Shown here one piece after another: positions 49,732 through 62,169 of a stretch of DNA of 64,000 nucleotides (its first letter is position 1; every line of letters starts with the position of its first letter). Under the pieces are notes generated by a model, which saw only the letters and a program-made list of their open reading frames with translations, was not told the DNA's origin and ran no database searches. Origin of the DNA: Nymphaea colorata (taxonomy: Eukaryota; Streptophyta; Magnoliopsida; Nymphaeales; Nymphaeaceae); assembly GCF_008831285.2 (NCBI RefSeq), contig NC_045143.1, forward strand, positions 1,709,503 through 1,773,502, in the 5' to 3' direction. A program made the translations under genes and the position numbers.

Positions 49732-52006
49732 TGCCCAGACAAGAGGAGAGTCTGCAGGCGGACCACCATCCTTACGGCAAGAGAAGCAGAAGCAGGTGAT
49801 GGTCCTCATGGGACTGGGGCCCCTCGATGCTATCCTGTCTGGGTCTGTCCTGACCCAACTCGATCAGGCTTCCGCCATGTTCACATACGTGTCCTTGCAT
49901 CACAAAAGCATCCGCACAGAAAAAAAAAGTAAAAAACAACTGAAACGGACAAAGCGGAAAGGGTAAGGAGGAAGGACACAGAGGATGGTGATGAAAATAC
50001 AATACCCATCATCGCATGCAGACGCTTCCCTTTCTAAGGTTACTGACGTATCTTGACAACAAAGTTTCGCTCTGCTGCCCACGTGACCGAGTCCCCACTA
50101 GGCGATGTGTTCATTTCTCTTCCACAAAATAAGAAACTGTCTATAGTTGCAGATGGGGAGAAGACGTCACACCCCAACTCGAAGATGTAAAGAACAGAAC
50201 AGACCTTGACCGTCGATTCTCAGCAAGAACAGACGCCATTGAAGCAATCCGATAGGTTGGTGCAACAGAGCAATCCACCAGACGGCTGGTGAACAGAGTC
50301 AAGCAGTTGGTGATTCAGCTTTAGGATTACTGAACAGTGCTCCACTCGTTTGTTATATGCAGATTAAGCTGATCATGGGCATGGATGTTCGTTAGAGGTC
50401 CACCATCTAACGATGATCATTTTTTTTTAGGCAAAAGAGCAGAATTTGCTGGTCTTTTTTTTAAAGAAAATTTGCCATTTGCTTGAAGCGAAAGTATTCC
50501 TTGGATCATAAATGTTTATACTTATATTGTTTCATGCTGTAGCAGTACAGATGCATTAGGAGGCATTGATTTTCATGTTTCAGGAGGCCGGTGCAAGTAC
50601 AATGATCTAAAATTGTATGATAATTGACTGAGAAAAACGAGTTTTGGGATGTGAAAGCCGATAAAAGAAGTGCTGAGTAAAAAGAGCTCCCTTTGGTTGC
50701 ACCTATACGTGTCGTCGAATTCAAACACGCAGCTAAGAAACTTTCACGTGGGCAGGTAGATCTCAGCAATTTTAAAATCGATATACACAAAAGGAGCAGT
50801 TTCAGATCACAAGCAGCCGTAGTTTTAACATAGAATGACTCACTAAAGGCAGTGCTGGAGAGCTGGCAGCGAAAGATAAAGATTGTAACAGAAAATGACA
50901 GGAACCGGGCCTGTTAAAAGCAGCCAGGAGAAAAGATGTAGAGATGGGTGGTGACCTCTTGGGTCATCGTCCTTTTCGCTGCAGACATGAGTTCCTTCTC
51001 TTCCTTTGGAACGACAAATCCGCAAAAGAGAGACCATATGCCATTCAATTGATCGATGCAATGAAAAGAAGTCTCGGCCTCATCTTTCTGCGTCAAAGCC
51101 TTATCGTCTCTCTTCCTCAACAATTATTTCAAATTCTTCCCCTTGTTTTGAGCCACGTTACCAACCCATATCCTCTCATAATTGGTTCTTCTGCACTCTC
51201 TAGTCGCTAGTGGTTCTGTTCAGCATAATGGAAGAAAAAACTTCTACACACAACCAGTAAAAGAGGTTGAGTGTGTCACTTTCTGACTCGCCCCATTAAA
51301 GTCGGGTGATTCATCCACCAACTGAACAGTATTGAGAACAGTCTTCAATAACTGAATATCTCCAAAGATATGGTTGGCAATAAAAAAAGTTTCTGCTATT
51401 CCGTGGAGACGTGCACTCCCATGGTGACTGTGATCTCTCTGCTAGCTTGCCTACAGAGATGCTATCCACACATGTCGCGGCGCAGAGTTGTCTGTGAGTC
51501 TTTTAACTTTCAGCACGAGGATGAGGACGATACAGCAGCACATCTGGACCTACAGCCTACTGTTATCTCGGGGAGGTTGGACTGAAGATGGGAGCCAGAA
51601 TCCGAAGACTAGATCTTATCTCGGCATTAGAATAATCTCCTAGAGAATCCCCACGAAATGGAATCTTATTCTAAAATATTACACCTTTCATATGTATAAG
51701 AAATTATGGATGCGAATGGGCTTTGAAAGGTCATCAGGCTGGAGGGATCATCATACGTCCATTTTCTCTACTTTAATTTGATCGAAGCTTGCAAATCACG
51801 TTCTCAAAGGCCTGTATATATAATATATATAAAGAGAAAGAGAGAGTTGTTTGAATTGTCCAACAGATATAATCATAATTTGCCATAACATGAGATCCGA
51901 TTCCAATATCCAATCATCGAAGGAACTCAAAAACACACTAATGAATCCTCCATTCATGAAAAATACGAGTTGCATACTGAGTCATCCTAATAGTAATATT
52001 GTTAAT

Positions 52007-52008
<2 letters not shown>

Positions 52009-52066
<58 letters not shown>

Positions 52067-52067
52067 T
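52009..52067. repeat. Compound (TA)n(GA)n microsatellite
   Basis: TA to 52045, then GA to 52067, the same order as at 14397-14473. Confidence 0.97.
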
Positions 52068-52399
52068 GCATACAATAAAAGCAACTGCATTGATAATATC
52101 ATGGTCAGCGTACAGCCTTTACAACAGCCAGGGAAAAAACCAGAGCTTTGGCCTTGATGAAAAAAACACAAAAACACCATTACTGGGTGTCATGGCAGAG
52201 CGAAAAGAAATTACTGCCAACATCAACGCCTCTCTCTGGCAAGAGAACCAAAAGGGATATAGCCACCAGAAAAGCTGCACACTGCATCAGATACCAACTA
52301 AACTTGACCCAGCATGGGGAACACAGCCACCATGAGAAACAAGCAAAATACCCGACTGCATAAAACAGACCCTAGACAGAACGGACAGGAAAGACCAAC

Positions 52400-52967
52400 C
52401 ACTACCAAGAAAATGAGAGGCATGGCCGAAACACCAGCAGCGCCATCATGGTGCCAACTGAGTGCAAAACCAAAGTCCCTGTTAAAAAAAGGAAAGAGAG
52501 TAATCCTTCACAAGGAAATGAAAAACTTTGGTGAATCTAAACAAGAAATGAAAAACTTGGTGATTCTATAAACAAGAAACTCTGTCGTCTGCCCAAAGCA
52601 TCAACTCAACGTCGGTGCCAAGGAGTGAAACGGGCTGCCCTTCTTCAGTGAAAGGAAGGCACCCGTAAAAAACAGTGGAACAGAGTGCTCTCAGGAAACA
52701 ACCAGGCTTCTCTTTCTCCTTTTCTTCCGCTACCTTCTTCTTCTTCTTAGTCTACTACTAGTACCACTACTACTAATACCACTCCATCGCAAAAGGCCCA
52801 TTGAAGCAGACACCAAATAAATGAGCCCAAAAACAGCAAAAACCCAAAATAACTAAGGTGGTGAAGGAGGCATGAGAAATCTGCAAGAGGAACCAGTAAA
52901 AAGTCACTGAACCAGATGCTTGTTTCCCATCACCTCACGTTTCCCGTTTCTCATCCATTTCTCCAGA
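52400..52967 (-). other. Probable 3' UTR of the EBF gene
   Basis: Sequence after the EBF stop codon. Arabidopsis EBF1 and EBF2 have long 3' UTRs with poly-U motifs through which EIN2 represses translation. Here the minus strand carries several short T-runs (plus-strand A-runs near 52477-52490 and 52832-52840). No clear AATAAA was found, so the extent is a guess. Confidence 0.35.
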
Positions 52968-55767
52968 TCAAGAGAGGATGTCACACCTCCACATCCTCTC
53001 CCCAAGCCATCCAACTGCTGTGTTGCTGATCGCGTTACAGTGCTGCAGGTTCAAGCCCACTAGGGAACCACTCAGGTTTCCCAACACTGGCAAGCTAATA
53101 TCAGATACCTGTGAGCAGCCAGAGAGCGATAGGATCAGAAGATCTGGCAGCTCCTTTGTGCTCGAACGCAGGGAAACAATACCACGATCAGTGATCGAGC
53201 ACCTCGACATGTCCAGGTCTTGCAGGAGAGGGCAGTTCATCAGAAGGGCCTTCAAGCTTACATCGGTCACCCTTCTGCAGCCACCAAGGTTCAGGACCTG
53301 CAGGCTCCCACCATGATGCATCACCAGACGGGTAACAGCATTATCTGTGAGGTTTTCGCACCCGTTGAGATTCACCTTCACCAGCTCACCTTCACAACTC
53401 TCAATGAAAGAGAAAAAACCCATGTCAGTAATGCCAGTGAGTCCGCTGAAAGCCACCTGCTGCAAGCGAGGGCAAATCTTCCCCACTGCGGCGAGGCCCT
53501 GGTCTCCAAAACCAGCGCAACCTTGGATTGTCAATGTGCGCAGTGAGTTGCAAAAAGGCAGCGGGTTCAGACACACGTTCTGATCCTTGATTCCCATGCA
53601 CTTGATCAGGCTGAGGGTCTTCAACTTCGCTTTGCAGTGAGCAAAAGAAGTCAAGATACCAATCTGAGTGATCCGGTTGCATTCTTCCAACTGCAAATTC
53701 TCAAGCACCTGCGCCACTCTAGCAAATGCTCTCAACCCATTATCAGACAGAAAACAGCACCTTCGGAGGGAAAGGTTTTTCAACAGAGGACAGCCAACTC
53801 CAACAGCTTCAAGACCCACATCTGTAATCCCTTTGCAGGAAGACACAGTGAGAGTCTTCAGCTTTCTTAAACCGCGGGCATTGCCAAGAGCCCAGAACCC
53901 ACGCTCACCCGCATTCTGGAGCCCCCTGAAGGACAATTCAGTCACTGATTTACCATAGTGACCGATTACTGCAAGCGAAACATCCGAAACGTTCACTCCC
54001 TGGAGCTTGATCTTTGCAAGGTTGGCTGCCAAGGCAACCAGACCAGCCACACCTTGATCACCCACAAGTGGGCAATCCTTGATACTGATGGACTGAAGGT
54101 TAACACAAGACCGGCCAAAAGCTTGCAGACAACTGTTCCCAACAAGCGGACAAGACTCCAAGGTCAAGGATGACAAGTTCCGGCATCTCTCTGCAATCGC
54201 GAGCAGCCCTTTGTCTGTGATACCTGGGCAATGAGAAATATCAAGCTTCTCTAATTGATGGCACCCTTCAGAGATCTCACAAAGTGATTTGTCGGTAATG
54301 GCGGACACGTTCCAGATAGAGAGAACCTTGATCCCGGGGCATCCTCGTGCGATGGCAGTGAGACCAACATCCGTAACGCCGCGAGTTGCATTGCTACCAC
54401 GAATCAGAAGCTTACCTAGACCGCCGAGATTCGCAGTACCAATGGAGATGGCAGCAAGTCTAATGTCAGTGGCTTTCTTGCCTTCCAAGGAGCGCGAAAG
54501 ATATCCATCATCGCTCCCAATTACCTCCTCTGCATCATCACCATCAACCTCGATAGTTTCAGGCGATTCTTTCTCGAGAGTCTCCTTTGGAAAGCCGGCA
54601 TCCTTGTTGGTTGCAGGGGTCTCCTTTGTAGGGTTTACAGGACTGCAGTTGCGAGGCAGTGAAACGATCTCAGACCTGCGGATGCTGCTCTGGAGCGTGA
54701 GCCATCGCTTGGAGACGCAGGCGCAGGCGCTCCGGTCACGGATGCCCGCCACCCGCGAAAAGATCTCAAAGAGGCACTCATCCGGCAGGATGTCGATGGA
54801 AGGGACGATCTTCACAGGTAGTTGCTCTTGCTCTCTAAGGACGAAAGGGGCACTGATCCGAGCGCGTTTACGCTGCGGGCAGTAGACATCAACACGAGGG
54901 GAAGAAAACATGAGGCCTGAATCAAAGAAGTTCGGCTGGAAAGGGCTGCTGGCGCAGATGCTCTCATCTCCTGTAGTGAAACAAAATCCAAAAACAGAAT
55001 AAGCAGTTTGTCCCATAAAACATAAAAGATATCATTGAAACAGGAAGACACGAAGGAAGCTAAACGAGGTGGATTCAACCTTATCAAGATTAAAGATAAC
55101 ATGTTCCCAACTAAGAGAAAGATGTTCAAGTTCCCCAAACACCTTCTACGGAGAATTATAAGATAATCTTCTCTAAACTGTTAATGTTGGCAAAAAGATA
55201 AAGAAACGTAGAAATTTCCACCTACTCTTGGAGTTGCATGGGGTATTCAGAATAACATTAAAAGGAATTTAAAAAAAAATCTCGAAAAGGTTGGTAGAAG
55301 AGAAGGGGAAAACGGAGAAAAAACAAATTCATATCGCCAACTTCAAGTAAAAGAAGAAACGCATGAAATGAAACATATCCTTTGAAGGAAATCAAAGAAA
55401 CAGCAGCAAACCGAGATAATGCGTTATCTTAAGAAACGCATGAAATGAAACATATCCTTTGAAGGAAATCAAAGAAACAGCAGCAAACCGAGATAATGCG
55501 TTATCCTGTGCTTTCCGAGGCGTTTTGACCCAGCAAAGAAAGGCTTAAGAAAGAAAAACAAAAAAAACAAAAGGAGAAAGCGCAACCATTCATGCAAAAA
55601 TAAGAAACAGCCACAACGAGACCTTCTTCAGAAGAAGAAACAACAGACGGGAGAGAACCGACCAAGAAAAGAATAAAGTGGAAACAAAACAAAAACAGAA
55701 GAGGAGGAAAAAAAAGAGGACTCGGAGGAACAGATGTCATACCGCTATACTTAACAAGAGTAGGCAT
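52968..55767 (-). CDS. EBF1: EIN3-binding F-box protein (EBF1/EBF2 type), two exons
   Basis: Substrate receptor of an SCF ubiquitin ligase that degrades EIN3/EIL transcription factors in the nucleus and so restrains ethylene signalling. Exon 1 is 55767-55743 (25 nt: MPTLVKYS plus one base; donor AGCG/GTATGA). Exon 2 is 54970-52968, after CTACAG. The 772-bp intron is phase 1; the product is 675 aa. MPTLVxYSG-(D/E)E and the basic PQRKRARISAPFV are typical EBF N-terminal sequence. The F-box is at about 67-107 (SIDILPDECLFEIFSRV..SACACVSKRWLTL). An acidic linker leads to DGYLSRSLEGKKATDIRLAAI, an EBF hallmark. About 18 cysteine-containing leucine-rich repeats fill the rest, ending MWRCDILS. The single intron after a tiny first exon matches Arabidopsis. 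The in-frame upstream ATG of exon 2 (MGQTAYSV..) lies in the intron and is not the true start. No frame damage. The symbol marks the EBF1/2 group, not strict one-to-one orthology. Confidence 0.96.
54971..55742 (-). other. EBF intron 1
   Basis: GT at 55742-55741 and AG at 54972-54971. Purine-rich on the plus strand. It contains a 77-bp tandem duplication. Confidence 0.93.
55354..55507. repeat. 77-bp tandem duplication inside EBF intron 1
   Basis: AAGAAACGCATGAAATGAAA.. begins at 55354 and again at 55431; the two 77-bp units are almost identical through GATAATGCGTTATC. Confidence 0.95.
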
Positions 55768-56232
55768 AGCGACGTTGTGAACTTCTTCTGCAAGCCTGAC
55801 ACCACCACCAACCTCTCAACCACCCTGCAAACACCGCCGCAGACAACAGAAACAAGCAGCAGAAGAAGGTTCACAAACGCCTCTTGCAACAAGCCCTCCC
55901 GGAGCACCGACTGCATTACAGACCTCACCCGGAAGGGGAGGGAGGGAAAGAGAGAGAGCGAGAGAGAGAGAGAGATCAGAAGTATGGCTCGAGGCTCATG
56001 GGCCTTTGCCGCATCTCGACCCGACCCCCACGCCTAAACTTGAATTAAAAAGGGGAGAGGGAGAGAATATAGGAAGAAACCAGATCTGGGCTCAAGTACG
56101 TACAACAGATTTACTATTTGATCTTTTCTGGTTTCCTCCCTTTCCCTCAACCCTTCTTTCTTCCAGTCCCTCCCCAACAACCCCACTCTAAATACTGTAG
56201 ATGATTATCTGTTTGATGTATATTCTAGACCC

Positions 56233-56263
<31 letters not shown>

Positions 56264-56270
56264 TTTTATG
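55768..56270 (-). promoter_or_regulatory. EBF 5' UTR and proximal promoter
   Basis: Upstream of the EBF start the minus strand is CT-rich (tract at 55945-55976), as in many plant leaders; a GA-rich tract on the minus strand lies at 56232-56265. The transcription start and core elements cannot be fixed by eye. Confidence 0.4.
56232..56265. repeat. (CT)n microsatellite upstream of EBF
   Basis: CT run interrupted once by a T-rich triplet. Confidence 0.9.
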
Positions 56271-58539
56271 TTAACGAGCCCCCACCATCTCAAACACCGC
56301 CCCAGTTCAACGAATCTTCTTCTATTCTTCGATAACTCCAACACCCCTCAGCCTCCTTTCCCTTCCCTCTTTCCCGGATCTGAACTAAAAGACGAGACCC
56401 TCTTCCTCAATTTACACCTCTCTCTCTCTCTCCCCTGCCCAACATTTTCCTGCTCACATGTCACACGTCTCTCCTTGCGCCTCCCTTCGGCCGCCACGTT
56501 CCCCCTTAATTCCTCGCCTTTCACTTCCCTTTCCCTTCTTGACCGCCATCCCAATAATACAGCACCTGTGGCAGTGAAAAGAGAGAGCGAGAGGAAAGAA
56601 GGAATCGAATTCAAAGCTTTCTCTCTTCTTGCACCACGTACACGCTTTCAGGCGTTGGAATGTCTTTTGATTCTTGCACGAAGTAAATGGTCCACGCTAT
56701 TCTTTTTATTCGACGTCTCCCTTTCCCCTCTGATTGCTCTTTCAGTAAACGAAAAGAAGTATTATTACACATCGCTCAGTTGATACCAAGTTCACCAATT
56801 AAGATCATTCATGTGCCCAAGCAGTGGTGCTGATACATTAATAGGGTGAAACTCTGGTTACCCGGTGTGCTCCACAGAGCGTGCATGAGATCCAATGATC
56901 CATACATAGCCGTTCTGCACTCTTTACAGGCTTGACCGATAAATGAGCGGGTCCCAGTAGTGTTTGACGCTGGGAAAAGACAACACAGGGATAACATCAC
57001 CTGCAATTCATGCTGGTGCATTCCCGTGAAAGGTTTTATCCGGTTCTCTCTCCTCATTTGTTTACGGTTACTCTGATGCAAAACCAGTTAGCTTTCCTCT
57101 TCATACTTGTTTCTTAGGTCTTCTGACTTTGTGAGCTCGTTTTCTTCACTACCATCAACCATCTAATCCTTTGAATAGCAGTGGGATGCTTTGATTTAGT
57201 AGATTGTTGCAGTATAATGCCTCTGGTGTACTTAAGTTGATTTCAAACGTTTCAACTCGCTCTGCTGGTTCCAAGTTGGATACTAGCCGTCAAGAGGCAA
57301 TAATCAGACAAGGGCACAACTAACCAGTCATACCTTCATCGACATTTGAGTAGCAGTTAATGTTTGACTGTTTCCAAGTCACAGCAATTAAATGTGATTC
57401 TGCAACCTAGAGGCCCTACTCTATCCTTTGGGAGGTCTCCTTAGCATGAAGTTCTGCCCTCAAAATTGGTGATGTGGGGCACCAAAGGAGGTCCTTACTG
57501 AAACATGAAAAATTGACACCAGTATGGCCACTCCAGCATGCTCATCTTCTCCGCCTCTTCATCAGCTTAAATGGCTTTCAAACAGTTGCACATCTGCTCA
57601 TGGGACCAATTTGATTCTTGAGATCAACCTGCCAAACTTTTTTTTCATAATTTGGTCCAAGAAAACAACTTCGCAGTCCATGGCATTTTGGGTCAGCCTT
57701 GCTTTTCCTTTCCCTCCCTTCACATGGCATTAATTTTTTAATCTTCTGAAATATCGATCGAAGATCATTTTGACTACCATTCGAGATAGACAGATCTGTG
57801 TGAACGTCTACGACATCTGCAGGGACCCGACAATCTTTTGATGGGTCACTGGTGCAATCCTGTTGATGCCAGTGTGACTAAGACTTGTAAACAGCCATGT
57901 TCATGTGCTTAACCACTGACTTTCTTGGTGTATTATCAAGATGCTCTGTATTCATGTACATGGAATAATTATCAAGCATAGGGTTCATGCATCTTGAATG
58001 AACAAGCTACCAGCCACTGTACTTGCAGGAATCTGGCACAATCTAGATGAATGTGGGACATATGTATGTCTTCAATCCCCACAAGTACCACCAACTTAAA
58101 TTAGAAGTCGGTCATATTTCAGGCTCAATTGAGAGTGCGGTCTTCCGTATCCAACTCCAAGCTTGCTAATTGTGGTAAAAAGTAGAAAGATTTAAATAAT
58201 TAGCAGCCATCAACAGCTCCATCCACCGGTTAAAGTATTTGTCTATAGTTTTCAAGTAAAAAATGTCGAGAGCTCCACTATACCCAGAATATGCCTGGTT
58301 GGCATGGTCGACAAGACGCTGGATGCCTAAAGAACAGACTTGTGAAGTAGTCTTTGCGGTTAAAAATAAATATTACTATTGCAAACGTAATACTGAAGAC
58401 ACACACCAATAATTGGAACTCGGGGTGTTTCTATATTATCTAGGAAGCTAACTAATATAGCTTTTATATATGTCGATTATGTACTGCCCAGGAACTAGGC
58501 TTGAATACGTGGTTTACGGGGCATTTTAATTAATTCCCT

Positions 58540-58765
58540 GGATTTGAGATCGAGGCAGCGTGCTCGTATGTTTACCTGCAGATTTAGAGCCATGAATTTG
58601 ACGTGATCTGGCAAATCCCTTAGATCTCTAGTTCGAGGGAGAGGGAGGGGTGTATAAACAATTCGTGAAGCAAAGATGCGCTGATACACATTCTCTTGTA
58701 ATCTACACATATTTCAAACAAGGGATCCGAGATCCTTGCTTCTTGGATTTGAGACTCTGGGATCT
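58540..58765. repeat. Diverged copies of the GGATTTGAGA repeat family
   Basis: GGATTTGAGATC near 58550 and GGATTTGAGACTC near 58744 echo the 91-bp duplication at 11920-12100 and the right end of the intron 11 element (GGACCTGAAATCCAGG). Possibly a MITE family; boundaries not defined. Confidence 0.35.
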
Positions 58766-59638
58766 AAGTTATCAGATCTCATATATCTGATACGATAACC
58801 GAAGCAGGCAAACACGAAGAGCCATATAAACAGTGTAAACGTTACAACGTCATGCAAAGCCATAAAAACCATGCATGTTCTAGTTTTCATCGAAAAGATA
58901 TCATATACCACGACATAAAATAATGGATTTCATAATTCACAAAGAGTTGTGTTCACACACATAATATGCAAGAAGGAGCACTAATTGTGGTCCTGGACAA
59001 TCATACATGATATGCCATCATCGTCTGTCCCCATGGTGCTTGCATTCGATATGAAAGGTGAACTTCAATCATTTAATCCTGCATTACATTATACAAATAA
59101 ATTAAAACGGGCACGGACAAAGTAAAAGCTCGAAGACAAACTAATTTTGAATATTAAAACAGAAAATTTAGATTCTAATATATATCTTATATACATTTGA
59201 TCTCCTTCTCATTCTGAACTGCATTAAAACAGCGGATTCATTGAAGGTCTCTGCCGCGAGGCTGATCAGGCAGCGGTGGGGAAAATTTTCTTTCGATTTG
59301 AAGGGATGAGAGAAGTTTCCCATTTATGAGAGGCGGTTGGTTTGGTCGAACAGGGAAGCTCGGGATCCCTGGAAAAAAAAAAAGAGGAGGAGAATGAAAA
59401 GAAAGGAGTGGAGAAAAAAATCGCTGCCCCACTCACCTTTTCCGGGTAATTAATATTCGGTGGCATCGTCACGGGAAGATTTGCGGAAGATTTCGAGTCC
59501 ACCCGGCAAACATTCACATGGGAAAAGGGGTCCCCAGGGGAAGATTGTGGTGGGCCCACCTCCTCCCTCTCCGTCGTCCTTGTCTCTCTTTCTTTTGCGT
59601 GGTCCCCGCCTGGGTGAGATGCCAAAAAGGAGAGTGGT

Positions 59639-59650
59639 CCCCACGTGGGG
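59639..59650. promoter_or_regulatory. Palindromic G-box CCCCACGTGGGG
   Basis: A 12-bp perfect palindrome centred on CACGTG, the core bound by plant bZIP and bHLH factors. About 80 bp away is another perfect palindrome, GGTGGGCCCACC (59549-59560). Both lie in a GC-rich patch without an identified gene. Confidence 0.4.
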
Positions 59651-60284
59651 CCCAGTGACCACCATGAGCTGTTCTTTTTTTGGAGGGTGAAGGGAGGGCC
59701 GCTCCGAGGGCCGGAAGGGTCGGGTTCTGCGTCCTCCTCCTTTTTCGTGTCATCACGCGCGATCGCCAAGGTGGCCCCACCACAAATATTTCGAACCCAC
59801 ATAACCATGTCCGTATACATATAATATTTTAATACTACGACCAGGAAATACAAGAAATATCTGATGATTTTTTTTATACATAAAATAATATTTCCTTCTT
59901 ATGTTGATTCGACGGGCTATTTTAGAACTTGAAAACAAAAGAAAAAAAGACATATTTCACTTGTGATGATGTGAATGAATAATATTATACGAGCAATATG
60001 CTGTACGTGTTTATTGTATTGGCAAGATATTTATATTCCCATATGTTTGTAAACTAATGATGGGAAAAGACTTTGGAAGGAAGTTAAGGTTCTTGGTCTT
60101 GGCAAAAGCGGTTTCTGAAAACCGTGGGAGAAAACCGGGCACGTTGTCCTGTTCCAAATCTTTAAATTATTTGTTGGTTTAAAAAAATTGGATTGGTGCG
60201 GGTGCATGCATGTGCAGCTGTAAAAGCGTGTTACTTTGCAAGTACTTAATCATCTATCCTCGTACCCCCTTTCTCTTTTTTTAT

Positions 60285-60305
60285 TATATATATATATATA
60301 TATAT
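60285..60305. repeat. (TA)n microsatellite
   Basis: About ten TA units. Confidence 0.9.
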
Positions 60306-62021
60306 GCTCACGCATGCACGCACACATACTTGTTTGTTTATTTATTCATAATTTTTGATAATTAAATTCATTTAATGAATAAGTAAATAGCTATAATAAT
60401 ATGTATATAAAAAGCACATGTACTTCAGTCACGAGTTTAGAATTTCAACATCAACCAAGAAAACGATCTGGCAAGACCTCCACATTTATTAGCTCCCCGC
60501 TTGAAAAATCTGACTGTATTTTCTTGCGATGAATGCGGGGAGGCCCCCATCGTGAAATAATTGCCGTCTCTCTCTCCCTCTCTCTTTCATGTGAGACGTA
60601 CAATGGAAATTCCGGGGGCATGCGCGAGATGCAATGAACCCTCGATTTATTGAGCCGTCACCTTCCGCCATTGAAGGCCTTTCCCTCCTTTCTCTCTGCC
60701 TTCCGTTCTTGTCGCACCGCTTCTTGCCGAACAACAGGTCACGTTGCGTTGCCCGAGATCTTCTTAACAGTTTTCTCTTTCTGTTCTCGTGTGCAGAAGG
60801 AAAGACGCGAAGAATGAGAGAGATCAGAGGGAGGGAGAATTGATTTCTTTCTTTCCTGTCGAGTCCCTTTCGTATGTTACAGTCCTTTTCTCAAGAGCAG
60901 ATTCTCAAGTTAATCTTGACCTTATGTGTTACATATACCTTCTTTTTCAGACACGTGCACATGTTCATCTTTCTCTTCCCCACATCATCATCGTCCACAT
61001 AACACAAAGTTTGGACGATATCTTTAAGATCATATTTTACTTCTAACTATGCCTTAATCAAAGACACCTCTCTCTCTCTCTCTGATATATATTTTTTTAA
61101 CTTTAGGCATCCGTAGAATGATACCTCCCTCCCTCTCTCTCTCTCGACGGGTTTGATTTTATTTTAATTTTAAACTGGAAGCATCCTTAAAACCCGGGGA
61201 GACGAATAATTTCTTAAAACTATTCCTGTCGTTTCGTTTTTATAGAAAAACTATGCTTGAAAAGAGAGCAAGTTGAGCTGTAAACACTAAAAAAGCATCG
61301 ATTGTTAGGAACAGTACGTGGAAGAAAGTTCGCAGGAAACGTGCGGTTGTGGAGTGAACACGCGAGTCTCTCCCTTACTTGATGCGGTCATGTTCACGGG
61401 GTTGCACAAGATTTGTACTGCGAGCTATGAATCATATTCAGATAAAATGTTAAGATAATTTAAAAACTTCCAGAAATTAAAAGTTAACAATCAGAAACCC
61501 TTAAAATCGTTCATAGAATCGAATAAGTTTACCATCAGTTAGATTTGATGAACTGATTTTGACAGCATTGGTTGCAAAAACAGGGCCTGCCGTGGTGCAT
61601 GACCCTGCGATCGTCAGTTCGAATCTTGACAATTATTATTCTATGGTGGTAAGAATGACGTGACATTCAAATTGAATAGTGATCCTACCACTTACATCTT
61701 AAGCAGCCATGAACTATGGAAAAGAAGACGGAAGAAGGTGAGATTTTGCCTCTCTATCTATGCACCTCAAGTGCACCACCTTATCGCTTTTGGAGCTTTC
61801 AGGAACCCATACTTGATGTTGATTGTATATAAGTTTCTCATGTATATATTATATATATAACCAAAGTATAACAAAATGTATAATACAAATACTAGGAACC
61901 ACTTTTGAAAAACAAAATTCTTGTCCTGAAAAGCCTCGAGTTCTTAAAAGAGTGAGCGTGACCATGACGCTCGTCCCCGTTTTGCTGGGCGTCCACTATC
62001 ATGTACTCGAGCCTTCGTGAA

Positions 62022-62169
62022 TGTGGGACCCACCATCCCTGTCAATCGCTTCAGGTGGTCACGCAACCGCCCTGGAGGTCGCCATGTGTCCGCCGTGTGG
62101 GACCCACTCGCTGAAAAGCAGATGCCGAGAGGACAATGCCGAAGACTCTCGCTACCGGTGGGTCCCACA
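62022..62169. promoter_or_regulatory. Three GTGGGNCCCAC sites within 150 bp
   Basis: GTGGGACCCAC at 62023-62033 and 62097-62107, and GTGGGTCCCAC at 62158-62168. Each contains both the class I (GGNCCCAC) and class II (GTGGGNCC) TCP consensus. The outer two extend to a 13-bp inverted repeat. A TACGTGGCACGT element follows at about 62178-62189. Confidence 0.45.

Larger units (their letters stand above)
43440..52100. other. Gene-poor intergenic region
   Basis: About 8.7 kb with no supported gene. It contains microsatellites (44033-44128, 48840-48877, 49688-49731, 52009-52067), a possible LINE remnant (44327-44545), a hAT-like remnant (46709-46894) and a 50-bp tandem duplication (46892-46991). 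The GC-rich stretch 48420-48840 has a 193-codon minus frame but no family match. Confidence 0.5.

Noticed and set aside
53220-54885. Plus-strand frames opposite the EBF gene
   Set aside because: Antisense to an intact, recognisable coding sequence.
59266-59853. 195-codon minus frame
   Set aside because: Low-complexity Pro/Ser/Lys composition over promoter-like DNA, no domain and no splice support.
61590-61640. tRNA-like T-arm word AGTTCGAATCT
   Set aside because: No matching acceptor, D or anticodon arms upstream. Similar words near 9240 and 13980 also fail to fold as tRNAs.
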